Part shown: positions 7,336-16,296 of the stretch, one piece after another
How the letters are laid out: each line of letters opens with the position of its first letter
How positions within the stretch are numbered: position 1 is the first letter of the stretch
NCBI GenBank assembly: GCA_910587465.1
Contig: CAJUMS010000003.1
Coordinates: 7,196-71,195 of the forward strand
Origin: an uncultured Oscillospiraceae bacterium
Lineage (GTDB): Bacteria > Bacillota > Clostridia > Oscillospirales > Ruminococcaceae
Direction: 5' to 3'
DNA: 64,000 nt
Made by a program: the position numbers and the translations under genes
The notes under the pieces: generated by a model
What the model was told of the DNA's origin: nothing
Seen by the model: only the letters and a program-made list of their open reading frames with translations
Database searches by the model: none

Positions 7336-9678
7336 TTAAACTCCGATAACAATACATACAGCTCTCGCAACAAACGCCACTACCCACGCGACGATGCACT
7401 GCCAAATGACGACACCAACCGCCCATCTAACGCCTAGTTCACGCCGTACGGCTGCAATTGATGCTACGCAAGGGGTGTACAGCAGCGAGAAAACCAGCAT
7501 AGTTGCGGCGGATACGGTCGTGAGCGCCGCTTGAATACCGCTGCCGAACAATATCTCCATTGTTGAGACTACGCTCTCCTTCGCCATAAAACCGCTGATG
7601 AGCGAGGTAACGATCCTCCAATCGCCCAGACCGAGCGGTACAAAGACCGGAACAAGCCAGCCCGAAATCATCGCCATAATGCTTTCCGCGGAGTCGCTCA
7701 CTATATTGAAATGCCAATCAAAGCTCTGCAAAAACCATACAATGATAGTCGCGATAAGTATCACCGAAAACGCCTTGCTTAAGAAATCCTTAGCCTTTTC
7801 CCATAAAAGCTGCGATACATTTTTCACTCCCGGCATACGGTAGTTCGGCAGCTCCATTACAAACGGCACAGCCTCGCCCCTGAAGATAGTTCCCTTGAAC
7901 AGAAGCGCTATCAGTATAGCCACTACGATACCCAATAAGTACAGTCCCGTCATAATAAATCCGCCGTTTCCCGGGAAGAAAGCGCTTATAAAAAAGGCGT
8001 AGATAGGCAACTTTGCCGTGCAGCTCATAAATGGAGTAAGCAGGATTGTCATTTTGCGGTCGCGCCTGCTTGGAAGCGTTCTCGTGGACATTACCGCTGG
8101 AACGGTGCAGCCGAATCCTATAAGCATAGGCACTATACTTCTTCCCGAAAGCCCTATCTTCCTTAGGAGCTTGTCCATAAAGAACGCAACACGAGCGACA
8201 TATCCGCTGTCCTCCATTATTGAGAGGAAGAAAAACAGTGTGACTACGACGGGAAGAAAGCTCAATACGCTGCCCACTCCTCCGAAGATACCGTCGATCA
8301 CCAGTCCGTGCAGAGCCGAGTTGACGTTCGCGGCAGTCATCCAATTATCAACAGCGAGTGAAAGCGCGTCAATTCCCGATTCCAATAGGTTCTGGAAAAA
8401 CGCTCCGATAACATTGAACGTCAAAAGGAAAACCGCCGCCATAATAAAAATAAAGCACGGGATCGCCGTCCATTTGCCCGTGAGTACGCGGTCGATTTTC
8501 TCTGAGCGCAGACGCTCCTTGCTCTGTCGCGGTTTCTGCACGGTATGCTCGCAGACGTACTCGATAAAGTCAAAGCGCATATCTGCGATAGCGGCGCTTC
8601 GATCCATTCCCCCCTCATGCTCCATCTGAACGACAGTATGCTCGATCAACTCCTTTTCGTTCTGATCGAGTTTAAGCTGCTCCATTATCAGCCCGTCTCC
8701 CTCAATCGTTTTTGTAGCGGCAAATTGCAGCGGCAGCCCCGCCTTTTCTGCATGATCCTCTATAATGGACTCTATGGCGTGGATAGTCCTGTGAATAGCG
8801 CCGCCGTGGTTGTCCTTGCTGCAAAAATCCTGCTTTTTCGGCTTTTCCTGATATTCCGCTATATGCAGCGCGTGTTCTATCAACTCGTTTACGCCCTCGT
8901 TTTTAGCCGCGGAGATCGGTACAACAGGAACGCCAAGCATAGCCTCCATGCCGTTGATATCGACCGCGCCGTTGTTTCCCGTGACCTCGTCCATCATATT
9001 TAGCGCCACTACCGTCGGAACGTCCATTTCCAGCAGCTGCATGGTAAGATACAGATTGCGCTCGATATTGGTAGCGTCAACGATATTAATGATTGCCTTG
9101 GGCTTTTCCTCAAGCACAAAATTACGCGACACTATCTCTTCGCTGCTGTACGGAGACATGGAATAGATACCGGGCAGATCGGTCACCATGGTATTGGGAC
9201 AGCCTTTGATAGCTCCGTCCTTCCTGTCGACGGTAACGCCCGGGAAGTTGCCGACGTGCTGATTTGCTCCCGTCAGCTGATTGAAAAGCGTTGTCTTACC
9301 GCAGTTTTGATTTCCCACAAGAGCGTATGTAATTTTTGTCCCCTCGGGGAGCGGCTTTTCGTCGTTCTTGTCGTGATATCTTCCGGACTCGCCAAGCCCC
9401 GGGTGGACTTTAGGGTATATCCTGTCTATTCGCCTGTGTTGATTAGTTCTCTCCTTAATGGGCTTAATGATAATCTGCTCCGCGTCCGCAAGCCGAAGCG
9501 TCAGTTCATATCCATGAACCTGCAGCTCCATAGGGTCTCCCATTGGCGCGAACTTCACCACAGTGACCTCCGCGCCCGGTATCACTCCCATATCCAGAAA
9601 ATGCTGACGGAGAGCACTCTCTCCGCCAACGCTCGTTATTACGGCACTCTCGCCTGTATTTAATTCTTTTAACGTCAT
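7336..9678 (-). CDS. feoB: Ferrous iron transporter, FeoA-FeoB fusion
   Basis: 780 residues; ATG 9678 chosen with GGAGG 8 bases upstream (a TTG lies directly before it). Residues 1-75 are a FeoA/SH3-like domain. From about residue 115 follows the FeoB G-domain with P-loop GNQNCGKTT, DLPG and NMMD. The membrane part has two Gate regions, including GFGCTVPAVMSTRTL and YTPCVASIAAVRREL, with the conserved Cys residues used in Fe(II) passage. Separate FeoA and FeoB proteins are common, so the in-frame fusion is notable but known in Firmicutes. The product imports Fe(II) under anoxic conditions. Operon with the Cys-rich small protein; its promoter is a strong sigma-A site. Confidence 0.92.
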   Translation of the reverse strand: MTLKELNTGESAVITSVGGESALRQHFLDMGVIPGAEVTVVKFAPMGDPMELQVHGYELTLRLADAEQIIIKPIKERTNQHRRIDRIYPKVHPGLGESGRYHDKNDEKPLPEGTKITYALVGNQNCGKTTLFNQLTGANQHVGNFPGVTVDRKDGAIKGCPNTMVTDLPGIYSMSPYSSEEIVSRNFVLEEKPKAIINIVDATNIERNLYLTMQLLEMDVPTVVALNMMDEVTGNNGAVDINGMEAMLGVPVVPISAAKNEGVNELIEHALHIAEYQEKPKKQDFCSKDNHGGAIHRTIHAIESIIEDHAEKAGLPLQFAATKTIEGDGLIMEQLKLDQNEKELIEHTVVQMEHEGGMDRSAAIADMRFDFIEYVCEHTVQKPRQSKERLRSEKIDRVLTGKWTAIPCFIFIMAAVFLLTFNVIGAFFQNLLESGIDALSLAVDNWMTAANVNSALHGLVIDGIFGGVGSVLSFLPVVVTLFFFLSIMEDSGYVARVAFFMDKLLRKIGLSGRSIVPMLIGFGCTVPAVMSTRTLPSRRDRKMTILLTPFMSCTAKLPIYAFFISAFFPGNGGFIMTGLYLLGIVVAILIALLFKGTIFRGEAVPFVMELPNYRMPGVKNVSQLLWEKAKDFLSKAFSVILIATIIVWFLQSFDWHFNIVSDSAESIMAMISGWLVPVFVPLGLGDWRIVTSLISGFMAKESVVSTMEILFGSGIQAALTTVSAATMLVFSLLYTPCVASIAAVRRELGVRWAVGVVIWQCIVAWVVAFVARAVCIVIGV

Positions 9679-9717
9679 CAAAAACGCCTCCGATTTTTAT
9701 GTTCTACACTATTTTTT

Positions 9718-9746
9718 ATTATAGCACTATCCGCTGACTTTATCAA
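9718..9746 (-). promoter_or_regulatory. Sigma-A promoter of feoAB
   Basis: TTGATA (9741-9746), 17-base spacer, TATAAT (9718-9723) on the minus strand, 40 bases upstream of the start. I see no clear Fur box. Confidence 0.75.
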
Positions 9747-9803
9747 GTGGTTTTACTATGAGTTTTTTAGAAAAAACGCGAAATAAAGGCAATATTCTTT
9801 CAC

Positions 9804-9832
9804 TTGACATCTTTCTTCAAAAGTGCTATAAT
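9804..9832 (+). promoter_or_regulatory. Consensus sigma-A promoter of phosphatase gene
   Basis: TTGACA (9804-9809), 17-base spacer, TATAAT (9827-9832). It sits back to back with the feoAB promoter. Confidence 0.85.
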
Positions 9833-9884
9833 TACGTAATAACTATAATAACTGCGATAGTCACGACAGAGAAAGGAGAAAACA

Positions 9885-10480
9885 ATGAGATTCTTATTAT
9901 ACGTCACGGCGAAAGCGAGGCTGATCTTCTTGATGTTCACGAAGGCAGAGTGGATTTTCAATTGACCGAGCACGGACATACCCAAGCTGCCGCAATGAGC
10001 AATTATGTAAGCGCTCATTACCGGTTGAACAAAATTTTTCACAGTACGCTTAAACGCGCTGCTCAGACAGCGCAGCATCTAGCCGAAACAACGCACGCTC
10101 CGCTGTTCCCCGAGGACAATCTTATGGAATTCAACAACGGACTGATCGCGGGATTGGAACGAAATGTTGTTAATGAAAAGTATCCCCAAATAAAGGTCGC
10201 CGTTCATACGTCGGTTTACGAACAAGAAAGCGTACTTGAATTCCGTTACCGTGCGGAGTATATGCTTTCAAAGCTATTATCGGAGAATGGCAAGGAAGAA
10301 ACTATTGCCGTCGTAACTCACGGCGGAATGATAAATCAGCTTTACCGCGCCTTTTTCAGATTGCCTGTTGACGCTGATCATTTCTTCTATACGGGAGATA
10401 CGGGTATTCACGAATGGCTTATTCTCGGTGCTACACGCACTATCGTAAAGGCGAATTTTCTCGGACATATTGACACTTGA
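9885..10480 (+). CDS. Histidine phosphatase family protein with an apparent frameshift near the start
   Basis: About 198 residues of histidine phosphatase (phosphoglycerate-mutase-like): catalytic RHGESEAD near the N-terminus, second His in VVTHGGMINQLYRAFF, conserved STLKRAAQTA. The best start, ATG 9885 with AAAGGAG 6 bases upstream, reads MRFLLYVTA in another frame, while the body frame reads ILIIRHGES with no ATG, GTG or TTG downstream of the promoter. One extra base near 9899 would give MRFLLIRHGES, a typical start for this family. So a 1-base deletion, real or from sequencing, separates the start from the body. The substrate is unknown. If real, the gene is silent or poorly expressed. 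Confidence 0.7.
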
Positions 10481-10862
10481 TCACTCCTTATCAAACCGTG
10501 TACGCAGTTTCTCCAGAGCGCGTTTTTTTATCGCTGAGATATACGAACGGGAAACTCCCAGTTGCTTTGCTGCCTCGTGCTGTGTAAGCGGTCTGCATAC
10601 TTTGCCGTTCGCATTCGTTACTCAGTAACGCTTGCAGATTATTTCACGCTCACGTTCGTCAAGCTCCTCTGTGATATATCTGTACAGCTTCTCGAAGTTT
10701 ATCTTTAGTTCGACACCATTTTCGACGTTTACTCCACTGCTGAAAATGTTTGCTATCGTAAGCGCGTTGCCCTCTCTATCACTCTCAATAGGATCGTTTA
10801 TATATACCTCTGTCAAGAAGATCAGCTAAGGGGTATGCGTCTGTACATCAGATTAACAATCG
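10481..10862 (-). pseudogene. Decayed partial copy of sigK (sporulation sigma factor)
   Basis: On the minus strand, from about 10816 down to the TGA at 10481, the translation matches the intact sigK at 24.3-25.0 kb at most positions: INDPIES, ALTIANIFSSGVNVEN, LDEREREIICKRY, then NANGKVCRPLTQ, SRSYIS and RALEKLRTRFDK. Three lesions are visible. The N-terminal 60% is missing. Around 10817-10862 only a frame-disturbed remnant (NLMYRR) matches. A Gly codon after CKRY has become TGA (at 10622-10624). It cannot make a sigma factor. The stop sits inside a 15-bp palindrome (CGTTACT-C-AGTAACG). Confidence 0.85.
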
Positions 10863-10867
10863 AACAA

Positions 10868-10895
10868 GCCGCCCAAGCGGTCGGCATTGGGCGGC
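10868..10895 (-). terminator. Hairpin after the oxidoreductase gene
   Basis: 8-bp G+C-rich stem GCCGCCCA/TGGGCGGC with a 12-base loop, about 50 bases beyond the stop at 10944. The T-run is weak. Confidence 0.45.
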
Positions 10896-10943
10896 TGAAT
10901 ATTATAAATTATGAGTGGATATCATCACTATCATTTTCGATTA

Positions 10944-11931
10944 TTACTCAAAAGAAAATTTCAAACCCCAGCTTTCGCGTATTTTATCCATCAGGCGGAG
11001 AACCGTAATACTGTCCTCGGGACGGAAAATATCACTATGGGTCTTTCCCGCTTTGACCGACCTCGTTACTTCCCGAACTTCATACTCAAACCCATTTATC
11101 TCAGGAGGAGAATCGACCTCGTAAGAATCGCTGTCAACAGGCTCAACGATCATGGAATACGCTCCCTGAAAATCGGGAAGATAAATTGACGCTCTGTCAA
11201 AATAAAGTGCTGCCTTGCGCTCTATTTGTAACCCTATTGTCTGGAGACTGTGAGCGGTGCGACCTTTCGGATAACGCAGTTGGATCACGCTGAATTCGTC
11301 TGTGCCGTATTCGTTAAAGCGAACCTCCGATTGAAACGCTTCGGGATCACCACCCATGATAAATCTCAAAAAGCCGAGATTATAAATGCCGATATCAAGC
11401 AGCGCTCCCCCGCCAAGCTCCGATAAAAATTTGCGTTCGCGCCGCGCACCGTTCGCGATAAACCCGTAATCGCAGCGAGCGTGACAAAGTTTGCCGAATT
11501 GCTTCGACTTTATTATTTTAAGAAGTTCATCATACAAAGGAAGAAAACGCGTCCAAAAACCCTCCATCACGAACAAACCCTTTTCGTCAGCAGTTTTATA
11601 AAGCTTTTCCGCTTCTTCGGCACACGTAGTGAACGGTTTTTCACACAAAACATGCTTTCCCGCGTTCATGCAGAGCATAGTATTCTCAAAATGAAGATTA
11701 TTGGGCGTAGCAATATAAACCGCATCCACATTCGGAGCCGCTGCCAATTCCTCATATTTCCTCATATGAGCCATACGCCTTTTCAATTCCGTACTGTTTT
11801 GCAAAGGCTTTCGCACGCTCCTTGTCACGTGATCCAACAGCCGCAATGTTTTCACCCTCCGAGCGCATACTTGATATTGTTCTTGCAAATTTCTCGGCAA
11901 TCATTCCCGTTGCCATAACTCCCCAGTTCAT
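10944..11931 (-). pseudogene. Gfo/Idh/MocA oxidoreductase, frameshifted by a 10-bp tandem duplication
   Basis: The gene starts at ATG 11931 (GGAGG 7 bases upstream) with an NAD(P)-binding fold (WGVMATGMIAEKFA), and runs to GSYEE. There the 10-mer ATATGAGGAA occurs twice in tandem (11748-11757 and 11758-11767 on the plus strand), adding 10 bases and shifting the frame into a TGA. Removing one copy restores GSYEELAAAPNVDAVYIATP and a continuous protein of about 325 residues ending at 10944. The downstream part has the family motif LCEKPF and a C-terminal domain (GGGALLDIGIYNLG). The family oxidises sugars or inositols with NAD(P). As written the product is truncated at about 60 residues. Confidence 0.85.
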
Positions 11932-12049
11932 TTGCGTACCTCCCATGTTTGAATTTATTTGCATATCTTTTCGATACGGCGTTTGATATGATCAATAGAT
12001 GTATGAGATCCAATAATCATAAAAATGTTAACAGCTTAAATCTCAAGAA

Positions 12050-12082
12050 AAAGCGTATGGTACCGATCAGCACATACGCTTT
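12050..12082. terminator. Hairpin terminator between oxidoreductase and DUF2441 genes
   Basis: 10-bp stem AAAGCGTATG/CATACGCTTT with a 13-base loop. The minus-strand gene ending at 12174 reads into it. Confidence 0.6.
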
Positions 12083-12173
12083 TGCAATTAAATTAAGATA
12101 CCGTGTACCATCCGCATAGTATAAATTTCCTGCTCCGCTATACTTCCCGATAAATTGGAATTACATCATTGAG

Positions 12174-12719
12174 CTAATCGACATTCGCATTTATTTCATT
12201 TAATATCTCAACGACTTCTATATCTCCGTCTACAAGCACTTCTGTTATTGGCTCATGACCGTCTTCATTTGGACCGTTTAACCAATATATCTCTGCCAAT
12301 CTGAGATTTTCTTCCTCGGAAATTGTTCCGTCAAAGCATTTATAAGCGTCTCCATAATAGCAATTTCCGTTGACCTCTATCTTGGCAACACAATAAACAG
12401 GACGTCCAATGCGGGCAAAATATTCACCCCACCGCTCAGCTTCCTCATATGTCTTGGAAACATACAATGCAGCCATGCGGGACGGATACTGCGGATACTT
12501 TTCCTTTCGGACCTTTTCCAATGCCAGCTCACGAAGAGCAACATCGACATTATGGGTTAATTCTACCCCTTTATACTTTTCGGGGTTTTGGTAAATATCC
12601 TCAACTGTACTCATCTGTGCATACACACGGTCGTACACGCCATTAGGATGTTTTTCATCCAAAACAAAGTGCTGTCCAACTTTCTTAGGTATATCTGAAA
12701 CCACATGATAAAAAGTCAT
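12174..12719 (-). CDS. DUF2441 family protein
   Basis: 181 residues. Start ATG 12719, preceded by AGGAGG. The sequence opens with MTFYHVVSDIPKKVGQH, typical of DUF2441 (PF10386) proteins. An R-x-A-LYVSKT strand and an AEIYWLNG block resemble proteins of the ADP-ribosyltransferase-like superfamily, to which this family has been linked. The function is not established: it may act on DNA, RNA or protein termini, or be a defence or immunity protein. It is a stand-alone gene with a strong sigma-A promoter and a terminator, between a broken oxidoreductase and a hydrolase, so it looks accessory. Confidence 0.65.
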   Translation of the reverse strand: MTFYHVVSDIPKKVGQHFVLDEKHPNGVYDRVYAQMSTVEDIYQNPEKYKGVELTHNVDVALRELALEKVRKEKYPQYPSRMAALYVSKTYEEAERWGEYFARIGRPVYCVAKIEVNGNCYYGDAYKCFDGTISEEENLRLAEIYWLNGPNEDGHEPITEVLVDGDIEVVEILNEINANVD

Positions 12720-12828
12720 TAATCCTCCTGATTGCAATAAATTTAGTCAACAAAACCATTGATCAGTATGTTGACTTGCTGTGAAATAATACGCCTGCTA
12801 CTCCTTGATGGGGAACTTTACCAGATAT

Positions 12829-12857
12829 ATTATACCACTTAATAATAAAATTGTCAA
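12829..12857 (-). promoter_or_regulatory. Consensus sigma-A promoter of DUF2441 gene
   Basis: TTGACA (12852-12857), 17-base spacer, TATAAT (12829-12834) on the minus strand. The leader is about 105 bases. Confidence 0.8.
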
Positions 12858-12896
12858 TAAGAAAGCGAGTTTTTTTGTTATTTCTATAAATTCTGA

Positions 12897-13868
12897 CTAT
12901 TTTTTATTGAAAATATCCATTTTATTTCGGTTTATCCACTCTGTTGAAGCATACATTGCGATACGACAGGCAGCGGTTTGGTCAAGCGAATTCAGCATAA
13001 CGAAATCGTGGATAGTCCCCTGAACGCTCAGAGCTGTGACGTCAACGCCCGCACAGCGCAGTCTTTCACCGAACGTTTCTCCCTCGCTGCGCAAAACGTC
13101 CGCTTGCCCATTGACTATCATAGTCGGCGGAAAATGGCATAAGCAATCCAAACCTGCCTTAAGCGGAGAAATTGTGATCCGGTCTCTCGTTTTCGGGCAA
13201 GGCGCATATTGCCGCCAGAACCATATCATACCCTCGCGGTAAAGATAGTAATTCACGGCAAATTTCCTATAACTCGGCGTGTCAAAGCAGGCGTTTGTTA
13301 CAGGATAATACAAAAGCAACTTTTGAATATGCGGACCGCTGCGCATATTTGACATAATTACCATTGCAATAGCTATATTTCCACCGGCGCTGTCGCCCGC
13401 AACGATGGGCAGATCACAGCGCGCATCCGGAAAACGCTTTCCTATAATCTCGCACAGATGTGAAAGCACATAATAGCACTGCTCTACGGCAACGGGATAT
13501 TTTGCTTCGGGCGCTAGCGAATACTCGGGGAATACAACCATAGAATTTGTCCTTGAGGCAAGCTCCCTTACAAGCTTCTCGTGAGTGTGAAAGCTGCCAA
13601 AAACCCAACCGCCGCCGTGAATATACAGTATCACATTTTTAGTATGTGAGCATTTAGGTACAACAAAATACACAGGTATCACGCCCCATTTTCCGCAGTC
13701 AACTGCTGCCGAAGATATATCGGCGGGACATTTGTATACGGGCGTATCCTGCGCCTTTTCAAGCGCTTGTCTGCCCTGTTCGGGCGGCAATCGGAAAATC
13801 AGCGGCGGCACGGAGCTTTGACAGCAGACCTCTTCCGCGGCAGGCTCCAGCGGAATACAACGTTTCAT
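12897..13868 (-). CDS. Alpha/beta hydrolase, hormone-sensitive-lipase-type esterase
   Basis: 323 residues. Start ATG 13868 with AAGGAGGGG 5 bases upstream. The oxyanion-hole motif YIHGGGWVFGS and the nucleophile elbow GDSAGGN identify the HSL/acetyl-hydrolase family. A catalytic Asp lies in NGQADVLR and a His in GTIHDFVM. The substrate is probably a short-chain ester, for example an acetylated sugar or drug-like ester. No signal peptide, so cytoplasmic. Only A+T-rich spacer DNA lies upstream. It is rich in Cys for the family, as expected for an anaerobe. Confidence 0.8.
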   Translation of the reverse strand: MKRCIPLEPAAEEVCCQSSVPPLIFRLPPEQGRQALEKAQDTPVYKCPADISSAAVDCGKWGVIPVYFVVPKCSHTKNVILYIHGGGWVFGSFHTHEKLVRELASRTNSMVVFPEYSLAPEAKYPVAVEQCYYVLSHLCEIIGKRFPDARCDLPIVAGDSAGGNIAIAMVIMSNMRSGPHIQKLLLYYPVTNACFDTPSYRKFAVNYYLYREGMIWFWRQYAPCPKTRDRITISPLKAGLDCLCHFPPTMIVNGQADVLRSEGETFGERLRCAGVDVTALSVQGTIHDFVMLNSLDQTAACRIAMYASTEWINRNKMDIFNKK

Positions 13869-14022
13869 TTTATCCCCTCCTTGCAAATAATATATTATAT
13901 GCAATCGTGAGGACTTTGCTGCTTTTATTGACAACTACATACCGGCAAGCACAAGAAAATTAACCCGATAATGCATGTGATTACAGTGCTGTTTATTCTG
14001 AAATACATTTTCCTTTGTTTAT

Positions 14023-15957
14023 TTACAGATCATAAACATTTGTTGGCGGCAGACAGAATTTGTCCTTACAAACATAATATGTCGTTTTCCCGTTCAGCAG
14101 CTGGAACTTTGTGCTTTCCGAGGTTATGCGTATATTGGCTAAAAACGGCAACCGCTTTTTTAATTCTTCAAGGTTATCATTCTCTTTCACAACCACGGTA
14201 ATATGTTTGAGCGGACATTCAAACATCATCTTCGCCATCAGGAACATACAGTGCCCCGACGGATAATCTTCCGCCCGAGCAGACAGAAACGCAAGCTGTT
14301 TTTTTGCAAGCTCACCGTATTCTCCTTTTTCCGTCAGCTGATACAGTCTGACAAAATCATATGCCATAACCGAATTTCCGCTTGGGATAGTGCCATCATA
14401 GACTTCCTTCGGGTTCATAAAAAGCTCTGCATTATCCGACTTTGCGAGATAAAATCCGCCGTCCTTATCATCGTAAAAACGCTTTACGGTCAAATTGCAA
14501 AAACTCTCCGCTTTTTCGAGAAACTTTTCGTCCAACGTCGAATTGTACAGTTCAATCAATGCCGCAATATAAAAAGCGTGATCGTCCAGAAAAGAGCTGC
14601 TTGAACGAATTCCGCTGCGCCAACTTGTATATAGCTCCACATCGCCGCACATATTCTCCTCGATAAAACGCTGTGCTTTTAATGCCGCATTCAGATACTT
14701 ATCACTTCCCGAAACGCGGTAAAGCATTGATAGCGCCGCTATCATCATGGAATTCCACGAGAGCAAAATCTTATCGTCAATATGCAGGCTTGTGCGAATT
14801 TTTCGATAACTGTACAGTATCCGTATTTCCTCGGTAAAGTCGGACTTCAGAGCACTGCTTTTCAGTAGGTTGGGAATATTCATACCGTCAAAATTCCCCT
14901 CCTCGGTAATGTCAAAGGCGTTTGCAAATATCTCTCCCCTTTCCTTACCGAGAACTTTGAAAATCTCGTCCAGCGTGAAAGTGTAGTACTTTCCCTCAAC
15001 TCCATCGCTATCAGCATCCTGTGCGCTGTAAAATCCACCCTGCGGCAAGGTCATTTCACGCAGAATATATTCGGCGGTTTTCTCCGCAGTATCAAGATAT
15101 AACGGATTTTCTGCTGCGCCGTAAGCCGCGGAATACACAATAATCAGAAGAGCGTTGTCATACAGCATTTTCTCAAAGTGCGGCGCGAGAAAATACTTAT
15201 CGGTAGAATACCGCGAAAACCCGTAACCAATCTGGTCAAATATCCCTCCTTTTCTCATTTGGATAAGTGTTTTTTCAACCGCCTTAAGCGGCTCGGAACT
15301 TTGATTTTGCTTTGCGTACATCATAAGAAACAGCAGATTATGCGGCGTCGGAAACTTCGGCGCAGAACCAAATCCGCCATTTATCTCATCAAAGCTCTCT
15401 AATAGTGATTTCGCCGCTGTTTCAACCAAATCGTTTATCGCACTTGTATTGATTTGCTCCGCATTTTGCAAATGCTTGATTATCTCGTCGGCTGATTGCA
15501 AAATCTTGTTACGGTGATTCATCCAAAGATTTGCAATAGAGTGCAGCAGATCGGCAAAACCGGGCATACCGTAATGTTGCCGCGGAGGAAAATATGTTCC
15601 CGCGAAGAACGGCTTTTTATCCCACGTCATAAAAATGCTCATAGGCCAGCCGCCGCTCCCCGTGAACGCCTGACACACCGACATATAAACGCTGTCGATA
15701 TCGGGGCGTTCCTCGCGGTCGACCTTTATTGATATAAAATGTTTGTTGAGTATTTTGGCAATTTCGAGGTTTTCAAAGCTCTCGTGCGCCATAACATGAC
15801 ACCAATGACAGGTGCTGTATCCAATGCTCAGGAATATAGGTTTGTCCTCCGCCTCTGCTTTCTCAAAAGCTTCCTTACACCACGGAAACCAATCAACGGG
15901 ATTATCCGAGTGCTGTAATAAATACGGACTTACCGCGTTTATCAGATGATTGCTCAT
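14023..15957 (-). CDS. DUF255 thioredoxin-like/(alpha/alpha)6-barrel protein (YyaL family)
   Basis: 644 residues. Start ATG 15957 behind AAGGAGA. It starts with the DUF255 hallmark: [16 protein letters not shown], then a thioredoxin-like CHWCHVM motif. The rest is an alpha/alpha barrel resembling N-acylglucosamine epimerase-type folds ([28 protein letters not shown] motifs). The family is widespread (B. subtilis YyaL, mammalian SPATA20) but its reaction is unknown; a redox-linked glycan or protein-folding role has been suggested. Length is usual (600-690). No partner gene adjoins it. A conserved repeat sits directly upstream of its start. Confidence 0.8.
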   Translation of the reverse strand: MSNHLINAVSPYLLQHSDNPVDWFPWCKEAFEKAEAEDKPIFLSIGYSTCHWCHVMAHESFENLEIAKILNKHFISIKVDREERPDIDSVYMSVCQAFTGSGGWPMSIFMTWDKKPFFAGTYFPPRQHYGMPGFADLLHSIANLWMNHRNKILQSADEIIKHLQNAEQINTSAINDLVETAAKSLLESFDEINGGFGSAPKFPTPHNLLFLMMYAKQNQSSEPLKAVEKTLIQMRKGGIFDQIGYGFSRYSTDKYFLAPHFEKMLYDNALLIIVYSAAYGAAENPLYLDTAEKTAEYILREMTLPQGGFYSAQDADSDGVEGKYYTFTLDEIFKVLGKERGEIFANAFDITEEGNFDGMNIPNLLKSSALKSDFTEEIRILYSYRKIRTSLHIDDKILLSWNSMMIAALSMLYRVSGSDKYLNAALKAQRFIEENMCGDVELYTSWRSGIRSSSSFLDDHAFYIAALIELYNSTLDEKFLEKAESFCNLTVKRFYDDKDGGFYLAKSDNAELFMNPKEVYDGTIPSGNSVMAYDFVRLYQLTEKGEYGELAKKQLAFLSARAEDYPSGHCMFLMAKMMFECPLKHITVVVKENDNLEELKKRLPFLANIRITSESTKFQLLNGKTTYYVCKDKFCLPPTNVYDL

Positions 15958-16231
15958 ATTCTTTTCTCCTTTTTTTAACAGTATATACATTTTATAGCAG
16001 ATCATACTATAGTGTTTTCATCTTAACGCTTTGATTAAAAAATCTTCAAAGAATTTTTGCCCCTTGACACTCAAGCTTACTTGAGACTTATTACAACACT
16101 GTAAAACACCTAACAACCGCAATAATCCCAAGCTGTCCGATAGATGCAATCCACTTAATTGAAAAAGGATACTTGTGAGAATATATCAGACGCTGTACGA
16201 CGGTGAAAATCATTCTCATGTGCAATAAAAA
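15958..16231. other. Intergenic region with no gene
   Basis: No coding stretch seen. It contains the 43-bp repeat at 15972-16014 (listed separately) and, at 16064-16085, a TTGACA followed by a 6-bp inverted repeat CTCAAG-CTTA-CTTGAG. There is no good -10 at the right distance and no gene downstream on the plus strand. Confidence 0.5.
15972..16014. repeat. Copy A of a 43-bp intergenic repeat
   Basis: Shares about 35 of 44 aligned positions with 22898-22941: both begin TTTTTAACAGTATAT and end CATACTA-AGT. AGTAT and ATACT form short inverted arms. Copy A abuts the Shine-Dalgarno of the DUF255 gene; copy B lies just upstream of the tocopherol-cyclase-like gene. It could be a shared operator or a remnant of a small mobile repeat. 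Confidence 0.5.
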
Positions 16232-16265
16232 ACAAGGTGCCGAACAGCTGCGTTCACCACCTTGT
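16232..16265 (-). terminator. Terminator of cohesin-like gene
   Basis: 8-bp stem ACAAGGTG/CACCTTGT followed on the minus strand by a run of six T, 30 bases after the stop codon. Confidence 0.75.
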
Positions 16266-16296
16266 CTTTTTGTAAAATACCTTATCCGTTCAGATA

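Noticed and set aside
16064..16085. TTGACA with inverted repeat considered as a promoter
   Set aside because: No acceptable -10 at 16-18 bases and no gene downstream on that strand.
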